Positions 9,068 through 15,336 of a stretch of DNA of 39,347 nt are shown here, in pieces. Below the pieces are notes generated by a model, which saw only the letters and a list, made by a program, of their open reading frames with translations, was not told where the DNA came from and made no database searches. Every line of letters starts with the position of its first letter. Position 1 is the first letter of the stretch. Source of the DNA: Gemmatimonadota bacterium (GTDB lineage: Bacteria > Gemmatimonadota > Gemmatimonadetes > Gemmatimonadales > GWC2-71-9); assembly GCA_003222155.1 (NCBI GenBank), contig QHUU01000102.1, positions 1-39,347 on the forward strand, given 5' to 3'. A program made the translations under genes and the position numbers.

Positions 9068-10750
9068 ATGAAACGCCTGAGAGTCGGGGCTCTCGTCCTG
9101 CTCGCCGCCCCCATCCCGCTCGCCGCGCAAAGCCAAACCTTCACGCACGCCGATACGTTGCGCGGCTCCTACTCGACTCCAGGGCGGGCGTGGTGGGACG
9201 TGACCTTCTACGATCTTCACGTGGCCATTAGCCCGATCGACTCGAGCATCCGGGGGTCCAACGGCATCTCCTATCGTGTGCTCGAGCCCTCCCCTTCCCA
9301 AGAGCTGCAAATCGACCTCATGGTCCCGCTGGAGGTCGACAGCATGGTCCAGGACGGCCGCACCGTCTCGTTCCGCCGGGACGGCGACGCGTTCTTCGCG
9401 CAGCTCGACGCCCCGCAGCCAAAGGGCGCGACGAAGACGATCACGGTCTACTACCACGGCCAGCCGCGACCCGCCAAGCGACCGCCGTGGGATGGCGGCT
9501 TCACCTGGACCAACGATAGCCTGGGCCGCACGTGGGTCGTGACCACCGACCAGGGGCTCGGCGCGAGCGTGTGGTGGCCCAACAAGGACACGCAGGCGGA
9601 CGAGCCCGACAGCCAGCGGATCGCGCTTACGGTACCGGACGCGCTGCTAGACGTGTCGAACGGACGTCTGCGCGAGACGACCCATAACGCCGACGGCACC
9701 ACGACGTACGAGTGGTTCGTGGTGAATCCCATCAACAACTACGCGATTGCCGTCGCCGCCGGGAGCTACGCGCACTACAGTGACACGCTGCAGGGCGAGC
9801 GCGGCACCCTCACGCTCGACTTCTGGCCGCTCGATTATCACGTGGAAGCGGCGCGGCGACAGTTCGTGCAGGCCAGGTCTATGCTGCACTGCTTCGAGCA
9901 CTGGTTCGGGCCGTATCCCTGGTACGAGGATGGGTACAAGCTCATCGAGGTCCCACACAGCGGGATGGAGCACCAGAGCGCGGTGGCGTACGGCAACTGG
10001 TACGCCAACGGGTATCGCGGGCGAGACTTGTCGGGGACGGGGCTCGGGCTCAAGTGGGATTTCATCATCGTGCACGAGAGCGCCCACGAATGGTTCGGGA
10101 ACAGCATCACGGCGAGAGACGAAGCCGACATCTGGGTGCACGAGGGGTTCGCCAACTACGCCGAGAATCTCTACACCGAGTGCCTGTTCGGCCGCGACTC
10201 GGGAGCGGCGTACGTCATCGGCACCCGGCGCGGGATCAAGAACGACATGCCGATCATCGGCCCCTACGGTGTCAACGCCGACGGCTCGGGCGACCGCTAC
10301 CCGAAGGGCGGTAATCTGCTGCACACCATCCGCCAGATCGTGGGCGACGACGAGAAATGGCGCGGCATCCTGCGCGGGCTGAATCGCACGTTCTGGCATC
10401 AGACCGTGACGACCGCGCAGATCGAGATGTACATCGGACGGCACGCCGGCAGGGACCTGACGAAGGTGTTCGACCAGTATCTGCGCACCACGCTGGTGCC
10501 CGTGCTCGAGTACTGGATCGCCGGGAACACGCTCCACTATCGCTGGAGCAATGTCGTGCCCGGATTCGACATGCCCGTCCGCGTCACCCTCTCCGGATCG
10601 GGCTTCAGCGTGATTCGCCCGACGGAGGCGTGGAAAACGGCGCGGCTGCGGCTCGCCGACGCCGCGGCGTTCCGGGTGGACTCGAATTACTACGTGAGCG
10701 CGCGCGACGTCGGGCCGCCGCCCGCTGCGACCGGCACGGCGCGGCCTTAG
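9068..10750 (+). CDS. Secreted M1-family metallopeptidase (aminopeptidase)
   Basis: 560 residues with a Sec signal peptide (cleavage near Ala-Ala-Gln). The zinc site is complete: His336-Glu337-Ser-Ala-His340, with the third ligand Glu359 exactly 18 residues on (HEGFANYAE). The usual GxMEN exopeptidase motif is altered to SGMEHQS, so the terminal Asn is missing; this variant occurs in secreted M1-like peptidases. N-terminal beta domain includes YRVLEPSPSQELQIDL and the middle contains VNPINNYAIAVAAG. It probably trims peptides in the periplasm. It is divergent from the GMC gene, with a 98-base shared upstream region, and convergent with the amino-acid permease whose stop is 12 bases away, which would fit peptide and amino-acid use. 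Confidence 0.92.
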   Translation: MKRLRVGALVLLAAPIPLAAQSQTFTHADTLRGSYSTPGRAWWDVTFYDLHVAISPIDSSIRGSNGISYRVLEPSPSQELQIDLMVPLEVDSMVQDGRTVSFRRDGDAFFAQLDAPQPKGATKTITVYYHGQPRPAKRPPWDGGFTWTNDSLGRTWVVTTDQGLGASVWWPNKDTQADEPDSQRIALTVPDALLDVSNGRLRETTHNADGTTTYEWFVVNPINNYAIAVAAGSYAHYSDTLQGERGTLTLDFWPLDYHVEAARRQFVQARSMLHCFEHWFGPYPWYEDGYKLIEVPHSGMEHQSAVAYGNWYANGYRGRDLSGTGLGLKWDFIIVHESAHEWFGNSITARDEADIWVHEGFANYAENLYTECLFGRDSGAAYVIGTRRGIKNDMPIIGPYGVNADGSGDRYPKGGNLLHTIRQIVGDDEKWRGILRGLNRTFWHQTVTTAQIEMYIGRHAGRDLTKVFDQYLRTTLVPVLEYWIAGNTLHYRWSNVVPGFDMPVRVTLSGSGFSVIRPTEAWKTARLRLADAAAFRVDSNYYVSARDVGPPPAATGTARP

Positions 10751-10762
10751 GCCGCTCACGCG

Positions 10763-12097
10763 TCAAACGGTGCGCCGGGCCCACCGGTACACCGGCACCC
10801 CGAGCGCCAACAACCCCGTCCCGATCAGCGCGTTCTGCGGATTCGCCACGATCGAACTCACCACGACGTACACCGCCGCGAGCACGAACAGCGCCGGCGT
10901 CCACGGATAAAAGGGGACCCGGAAACCTCCTTCGCTTCCCCTCTCCGCATCGCGGAGAGGGGGATGGGGGGTGAGGTTATAGATGAAGAGGCTCGCCACC
11001 GTCAGCCCGAAGAAAATCCAGTCTCCGAACACCACGTAGTCGAGCAGCTGGGCGTATGTCCCGGACACCGCCAGCAGGATGGACCAGCCACCCATGAACG
11101 CGATCGCACCTGCCGGCGTGCGATACCGCGGATGGAGCCGGGCGAGCGGCTCGAAGAACACGCCGTCCGCCGCCATCGCCTGGAATACGCGCGGCGTCAC
11201 CAGAATCACCAGATTCAGGAACCCGAAGGTCGAAACCGCGATGCCGGCGCTGATCAGGCGGCGCCCCGCGAGGCCGAGCACACGCCCCATCAGGTCGGCC
11301 GCGGGCGCCGTGCTCGCCGCCAACCCGGACGCGCCGAGCACGCGCAGATAGGCGAGGTTGGCGAGTAAATAGACGGTCACGACGCCCGCCACACCCAGCA
11401 CCAGGGCGCGCGGCAGGTTCCGCTCCGGCTCGATGATCTCCTCGGCGATGAAGTTGGTCTGCTGCCACCCCCCATATGCGAACAGCACGGGCACAAGCGC
11501 TGCACCGAGGGCCACGACGACATCTCCTCCGCCACCCAGGACGGTGGAGGACGGTGGAGGTTGGGGGAGGTTGGGACGGGACGCGAACAGGCCGGCGGCC
11601 ACCAGGGCAGCCAGCGCGGCGAGCTTGAGAACGGTGAAGACGTTCTGGGTCACTGCCGCCGGCTTGACGCCCACGTAGTTGACGGCGGAGAGGAGCGCGA
11701 TCGCGGCCGTGGCGAGCGGCAGGGTGGCTCGCGGTGAGAAGCCCAGCAGCGCCACGGCGTAGCTCGCGAACGTGACGGCGACGGCCGCCGTGGCGCCGGT
11801 GGCGATCACGAGCAGCAGCGCCCATCCATAGAGAAACGCCGGAAGCGGGCCGAACGCCTCGCGCAGATAAACGTACCCGCCGCCCGCCCGAGGCCGGCGC
11901 GCGCCCAGCTCGCCGAAGCAGAACGCTCCCGCCAGCGCGATGAGCCCGCCCAGCACCCATGCCGTGAGGGTGAGGCCGGCGCTCCCGACCCGGGCGGCAA
12001 CGACCTCGGGCCCGAGAAACACGCCCGACCCGATGATGCCGCCGATCACGGCCATGGTGGCCGAAAAAATGCCGAGGCGGCGAGCGTAGGTGGTCAC
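10763..12097 (-). CDS. APC superfamily amino-acid permease
   Basis: 444 residues from GTG 12097. The first transmembrane helix holds the APC signature MAVIGGIIGSGVF, and further hydrophobic segments follow, about 12 in total, e.g. LTLTAWVLGGLIALAGAFCFGEL in pieces. Imports or exchanges amino acids across the inner membrane; substrate unclear. An in-frame ATG at 12181 would add 28 residues of low-complexity sequence and is less likely. No clear ribosome-binding site precedes the GTG: the upstream DNA is a C-rich run. Two repeat-like insertions interrupt the coding region: a 13-bp-stem palindrome at 10936-10964, translated as a hydrophilic loop (TPHPPLRDAERGSEGG), and a decamer duplication at 11541-11560 translated as a Pro/Ser-rich loop. 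Confidence 0.9.
   Translation of the reverse strand: MTTYARRLGIFSATMAVIGGIIGSGVFLGPEVVAARVGSAGLTLTAWVLGGLIALAGAFCFGELGARRPRAGGGYVYLREAFGPLPAFLYGWALLLVIATGATAAVAVTFASYAVALLGFSPRATLPLATAAIALLSAVNYVGVKPAAVTQNVFTVLKLAALAALVAAGLFASRPNLPQPPPSSTVLGGGGDVVVALGAALVPVLFAYGGWQQTNFIAEEIIEPERNLPRALVLGVAGVVTVYLLANLAYLRVLGASGLAASTAPAADLMGRVLGLAGRRLISAGIAVSTFGFLNLVILVTPRVFQAMAADGVFFEPLARLHPRYRTPAGAIAFMGGWSILLAVSGTYAQLLDYVVFGDWIFFGLTVASLFIYNLTPHPPLRDAERGSEGGFRVPFYPWTPALFVLAAVYVVVSSIVANPQNALIGTGLLALGVPVYRWARRTV
10936..10964. repeat. Palindromic element inserted in frame in the permease gene
   Basis: TTCCCCTCTCCGC (10936-10948) pairs with GCGGAGAGGGGGA (10952-10964): 13 pairs with one G-T, loop of 3. It is translated as the loop between two late transmembrane helices of the APC permease and is absent from the consensus of the family as I know it. 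Short palindromes of this type are widespread in such genomes, usually between genes. Confidence 0.7.
11541..11560. repeat. Tandem decamer (2 copies) inside the permease gene
   Basis: Two exact copies of ACGGTGGAGG, followed by a related decamer TTGGGGGAGG (11561-11570). On the minus strand it encodes a Pro- and Ser-rich loop. Matches the style of the other micro-duplications in this window. Confidence 0.6.
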
Positions 12098-12279
12098 GGC
12101 CGGGAAACGGGAAAGGGGAATGGGGAAAGGTGCGGCACAGCGCGAGAAAATGATGCGGACCGCACAGTTCCGATAGCGCACGGTCCCAGACGACGGTTAC
12201 TGTCGAGTCGCGGCGCGGTAGCGCGCGTCAGATCTCGCGTCCCGGCCTTGTGCTTGCCTCGGTTCGCAACCGGTGTGGT
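12098..12279. other. Intergenic region upstream of the permease and the class II tRNA
   Basis: The part next to the permease (12101-12130) is a purine-rich low-complexity run made of GGGAAA/GGGGAA units. A small hairpin CGGTT-CGC-AACCG lies at about 12260-12272, just before the tRNA. A TTGTGC element at about 12249 could be a -35 box for the tRNA but no good -10 follows. No gene is supported here; the open frame on the minus strand across 12094-12396 runs straight through the tRNA. Confidence 0.5.
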
Positions 12280-12363
12280 GCTGGTGTGGCGAAATTGGCA
12301 AACGCGGTGACCTGTCACGTCACTGGGCGAAAGCCCGTGTGGGTTCGAGTCCCACCACCAGCA
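12280..12363 (+). tRNA. Class II (Leu-like) tRNA with Asp anticodon GUC
   Basis: Every stem pairs perfectly. Acceptor GCTGGTG/CACCAGC (12280-12286/12356-12362), discriminator A at 12363. D-stem GCG/CGC with A14, G18, G19 and A21. Anticodon stem GTGAC/GTCAC (12307-12311/12319-12323). Seven-base loop CTGTCAC (12312-12318) with U33 and anticodon GUC. Long variable arm T-GGGC-GAAA-GCCC-GT. T-arm GTGGG-TTCGAGT-CCCAC. The D-arm (GGCGAAATTGGCAAACGC) and A73 are those of bacterial tRNA-Leu. The loop CTGTCAC is the canonical loop of tRNA-Asp, including C38. Normal tRNA-Asp is class I with G73. CCA is not encoded, as for the tRNA-Thr here. Bacterial LeuRS ignores the anticodon, so charging with Leu and reading of GAC/GAU is the simple prediction. 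Identity in the cell is not known. Confidence 0.85.
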
Positions 12364-12390
12364 CCCGTCGCGTTCCTCTACGCTTGCATC

Positions 12391-12451
12391 GGCCAAGCGC
12401 TTTGGCTATCATGACTCACACGTGACAGGTCCCCGCAGCCAGTTTCGCTGC
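12391..12451 (+). ncRNA. Structured 3' trailer of the tRNA with anti-anticodon segment
   Basis: Downstream of the tRNA are two hairpins: GCCAA-GCGCT-TTGGC (12392-12406) and GCAGC-7 bases-GCTGC (12435-12451). Between them ACGTGACAGGTC (12420-12431) is the exact reverse complement of 12309-12320, which covers the anticodon arm of the tRNA (GACCTGTCACGT). A terminator follows at 12459. No ORF is supported here. It may be a processed trailer that can pair with the anticodon arm in the precursor; this is inference. Confidence 0.4.
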
Positions 12452-12458
12452 GCCGAAG

Positions 12459-12488
12459 GAGCCGGGGGATAAACCCTCCGGCTCTTTC
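12459..12488 (+). terminator. Intrinsic-type terminator after the tRNA
   Basis: GAGCCGGGGG (12459-12468) pairs with CCCTCCGGCTC (12474-12484) around the loop ATAAA, with one bulged T, followed by TTTC. The T-tract is short, so efficiency is uncertain. It would end the tRNA transcript before the molybdoenzyme operon. Confidence 0.6.
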
Positions 12489-12639
12489 ATGTCCGGTCCA
12501 TTGGCCGAGGCGTCCCTGCAACAGGAACTCGGGAATCCACCCGACGGTTTGCGCGCAGGAGGACGCCGGCGCCCCCCTTCCGTCTAGCGGGACGTCTGTG
12601 CACGTTGTTCACCATTCCCCTTGTTGAGGAAAATTCGTC

Positions 12640-13095
12640 ATGCCCCCGATTTCCTTCACCGTCAACGGCAAGCGCGAAACCGTCGACGTCGCACCCGATA
12701 CGCCGCTCCTCTGGGTGCTGCGCGACACACTCGGACTCACCGGCACGAAGTTCGGCTGCGGCATCGCACAGTGCGGCGCGTGCACCGTGCATCTGGAGGG
12801 CACCGCGACCCGCACGTGCGTGCTGCCCGTTTCGGCCGTCGCCGGCAAGCGCGTCACCACGATCGAGGGCCTGTCCAAGAACCGCGCGCACGCGGTGCAG
12901 CGGGCGTGGATCGCGGAAGACGTGCCGCAGTGCGGCTACTGCCAGTCGGGTCAGATCATGGCCGCGGCGGCGCTGCTCGCCAAGAAGCCGCACCCCACGG
13001 ACGCCGACATCGACGCCGCGATGACCAACATTTGCCGCTGTGGCACCTATCAGCGCATCCGGGCGGCCATCCACCGGGCTGCGCAGGGAGCGTGA
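12640..13095 (+). CDS. [2Fe-2S] small subunit of an Ior-type molybdenum hydroxylase
   Basis: 151 residues, the usual length for the iron-sulfur subunit of isoquinoline 1-oxidoreductase/aldehyde-oxidase-like enzymes. N-terminal plant-ferredoxin cluster: [15 protein letters not shown] with a fourth Cys in RTC. C-terminal four-helix [2Fe-2S] domain: [10 protein letters not shown] and CRCGTY. It carries electrons from the molybdenum centre to an acceptor such as a cytochrome; no FAD subunit is encoded nearby, as is normal for the two-subunit Ior type. The ATG follows GAGGAAA at 7 bases. One base separates its stop from the next start. It has no signal peptide, so it should be exported already bound to a Tat-bearing large subunit. 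Confidence 0.93.
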   Translation: MPPISFTVNGKRETVDVAPDTPLLWVLRDTLGLTGTKFGCGIAQCGACTVHLEGTATRTCVLPVSAVAGKRVTTIEGLSKNRAHAVQRAWIAEDVPQCGYCQSGQIMAAAALLAKKPHPTDADIDAAMTNICRCGTYQRIRAAIHRAAQGA

Positions 13096-13096
13096 C

Positions 13097-15235
13097 ATGA
13101 GCGCGCCCTCCCAAGTCTCGCGACGCGAGTTTCTCGAGACGACCGCGGCGGCCGGCGCCGGACTCGTCATCGGGTTCCATCTGCCGGCCGGCGGGCGCTT
13201 CGCCGCGGCCCCGGCGGCTCCCTTCGCCCCCAACGCGTGGCTGCGGATCAGTCCGGACAACAGCGTGCTCATCGTGGTCGACCGCTCCGAGATGGGCCAG
13301 GGCGTCACCACCGCCCTGCCGATGCTGGTCGCGGAAGAGCTCGACGCCGACTGGACCACGGTCAAGATCGAGTCCGCGCCGGCGGACAAGGCGTACATCA
13401 ACCCGATGTTCGGCATGCAGGGCACCGGCGGCAGCACCAGTGTGCGCGCGGCGTACACGCCGCTGCGCAAGGCGGGCGCCGCCGCGCGCGAGATGCTCGT
13501 AGCGGCCGCCGCCCAGACCTGGGGCGTCGACAAGGTGGAATGTCACGCCGAGCGGGGCGCGGTGGTCCACGAGCGCAGCAAGCGGCGCGCCACCTACGGC
13601 CAGCTCGCCGCCAAGGCCGCCTCCCTGCCGGTCCCCGAGAATCCCACGCTCAAGGAGCCCAAGGCCTGGAAGATCCTCGGGCACCGCGTGAAACGCCTCG
13701 ACACCCCCGCCAAGGTCGACGGCTCGGCGGAGTTCGGAATCGACGTCAAGGCCCCCGGCATGCTCGTCGCCGTCGTGGCGCGCTCCCCCGCCATCGGCGG
13801 CAAGGTCGCGAGCTTCGATGCCACGAAAGCGAAAGCCGTCCCGGGCGTGAAGGACGCAGTGCAGATCTCTTCCGGGGTGGCCGTGATCGCCGACGGCTAC
13901 TGGAACGCCAAGAAAGGACGCGACGCACTCGACGTGAAGTGGGACGACGGGCCCAACGCGCAGTTGTCGAGCGCGAGCATCTCCCAGCTGCTTCGCGATC
14001 AGGCAGCCAAGCCCGGCGCGCAGGCGCGCCACGACGGCGATCCCGACGGCGCACTCGCCGGAGCGGCCAGCAAGGTCGAGGCCGCGTACGAGCTGCCACT
14101 GCTCGCCCACGCGACCATGGAGCCGATGAACTGCACGGCGCACGTGCGCGCCGACGGCGTCGACGTCTGGGCTCCCACCCAGTTCCAGACCGGCGTGCAG
14201 GGGCTCGCCGCCAAGATCGGCGGCGTCCCTCCGGAGAAGGTCCAGGTGCACACCACGTATCTGGGAGGCGGCTTCGGCCGCCGGTTCGAGCTCGACTTCA
14301 TTCAGGAGGCGCTCGAGACGTCCAAGGCGGCGGGCGCGCCGGTGAAGGTCGTGTGGTCCCGCGAGGACGACATGCAGCACGATCAGTACCGCCCGGCGAG
14401 CGTGCATCAGATGCGCGCGGGACTCGATGCGGCGGGCAAGCCCGTGGCGTGGACCCACGCGTTCGCGGCACCCTCGATCATGGCGCGCGTGTTCGGGCCC
14501 GGAGTCATCAAGAACGGCATCGACGAAGAAACGGTGGAAGGCGCCGTCGGAATGCCGTACACCGTCCCGAACGTGCACGTGCAGTACGCCCTCACGGATC
14601 TGGGAATCCCGGTAGGGTTCTGGCGCTCGGTGAACAACACCTTCAACGCTTTCGTGGTCGAGAGCTTCATCGACGAGCTGGCGCACGCCGCCAAGAAGGA
14701 CCCCTACGAATACCGGCGCGACCTGCTCGGCAAGGCGCCGCGCCACCTCGGCGTCTTGAACCTCGCCGCGAGCAAGGCCGGTTGGAGCACGCCGCTCGCC
14801 GCGGGACGCTGGCGTGGCATCGCCGTGTGGAAATCGTTCGACAGCTACGTGGCGGAGGTCGCGGAGATCTCGATGAACGCCGACGGCACACCGCGCGTGC
14901 ACCGCGTGGTATGCGCGGTGGACTGCGGCCCGGTGGTGAACCCCAGCATCGTCGAGGCCCAGATGGAAAGCGCCATCGTGTACGGACTGACGGCGGCGCT
15001 GTGGGGCGAAATCACCATCGACAAGGGCCGCGCCCAGCAGAGCAACTTCAACAACTATCTGATGCTCCGCATGGGCGACATGCCCCGCGTGGAGGTGCAC
15101 ATCGTGCCGTCCACCGACGCGCAAGGCGGCGTGGGCGAGCCCGGCACGCCCCCGATCGGCCCGGCCGTGTGCAACGCGATCTTCGCGGCAACAGGAAAAA
15201 GAGTGAGAAAGCTGCCGATAGGGAAACTGACATAA
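13097..15235 (+). CDS. Molybdopterin-binding subunit, xanthine dehydrogenase family (IorB-type), Tat-exported
   Basis: 712 residues. Twin-arginine signal SRREFLETTAAAGAGLVIGF at the N-terminus. Family motifs: EMGQGVTTALPMLVAEELDADW, GGGFGRRFELDF, a DPYEYRRDLL segment, a VDCGPVVNP segment, and the C-terminal GEPGTPPIGPAVCNAIF, which holds the putative catalytic Glu. The molybdenum-cytosine-dinucleotide enzyme hydroxylates N-heterocycles or oxidises aldehydes in the periplasm; the substrate is unknown. The start at 13097 lies 1 base after the small-subunit stop; a longer frame from 13040 lies inside the upstream gene and was rejected. A paralogue follows at 15337, and the two share most motifs along the full length. 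Confidence 0.93.
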   Translation: MSAPSQVSRREFLETTAAAGAGLVIGFHLPAGGRFAAAPAAPFAPNAWLRISPDNSVLIVVDRSEMGQGVTTALPMLVAEELDADWTTVKIESAPADKAYINPMFGMQGTGGSTSVRAAYTPLRKAGAAAREMLVAAAAQTWGVDKVECHAERGAVVHERSKRRATYGQLAAKAASLPVPENPTLKEPKAWKILGHRVKRLDTPAKVDGSAEFGIDVKAPGMLVAVVARSPAIGGKVASFDATKAKAVPGVKDAVQISSGVAVIADGYWNAKKGRDALDVKWDDGPNAQLSSASISQLLRDQAAKPGAQARHDGDPDGALAGAASKVEAAYELPLLAHATMEPMNCTAHVRADGVDVWAPTQFQTGVQGLAAKIGGVPPEKVQVHTTYLGGGFGRRFELDFIQEALETSKAAGAPVKVVWSREDDMQHDQYRPASVHQMRAGLDAAGKPVAWTHAFAAPSIMARVFGPGVIKNGIDEETVEGAVGMPYTVPNVHVQYALTDLGIPVGFWRSVNNTFNAFVVESFIDELAHAAKKDPYEYRRDLLGKAPRHLGVLNLAASKAGWSTPLAAGRWRGIAVWKSFDSYVAEVAEISMNADGTPRVHRVVCAVDCGPVVNPSIVEAQMESAIVYGLTAALWGEITIDKGRAQQSNFNNYLMLRMGDMPRVEVHIVPSTDAQGGVGEPGTPPIGPAVCNAIFAATGKRVRKLPIGKLT

Positions 15236-15297
15236 GAATCGGGTGCGCGGTACGCGGTGGCCGCCGATGCATCAGAAGCCTTCGGTCTCCGGAAGCA

Positions 15298-15318
15298 ACC
15301 GCGCACCGCGCACCGCGC
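15298..15318. repeat. Tandem heptamer ACCGCGC, 3 copies, between the two large subunits
   Basis: Three exact ACCGCGC units in a 101-base gap. The complementary run GTGCGCGGTACGCGGT lies just after the previous stop (15244-15259), so the gap could form a long imperfect hairpin. A strong ribosome-binding site (AGGAGG) for the next gene follows. Confidence 0.6.
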
Positions 15319-15336
15319 ACGTATTCAGGAGGCCCC

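Noticed and set aside
12094-12396. Minus-strand open frame of about 100 codons between the permease and the molybdoenzyme operon
   Set aside because: It runs through the complete tRNA on the other strand; the apparent protein is the tRNA's complement.
12280-12484. tmRNA or tRNA-Sec
   Set aside because: The acceptor/T arms are 7/5, not 8/5 or 9/4; anticodon is GUC, not UCA; no tag ORF between tRNA halves.
12956-15124. Long minus-strand open frame opposite the first molybdopterin subunit
   Set aside because: Antisense shadow of a GC-rich real gene; the plus strand carries all family motifs.
13237-15336. Upstream extension of the second molybdopterin subunit as one 1421-residue protein
   Set aside because: The first 700 codons are an out-of-frame reading of the first subunit; the real start has a twin-arginine signal and AGGAGG at 15337.
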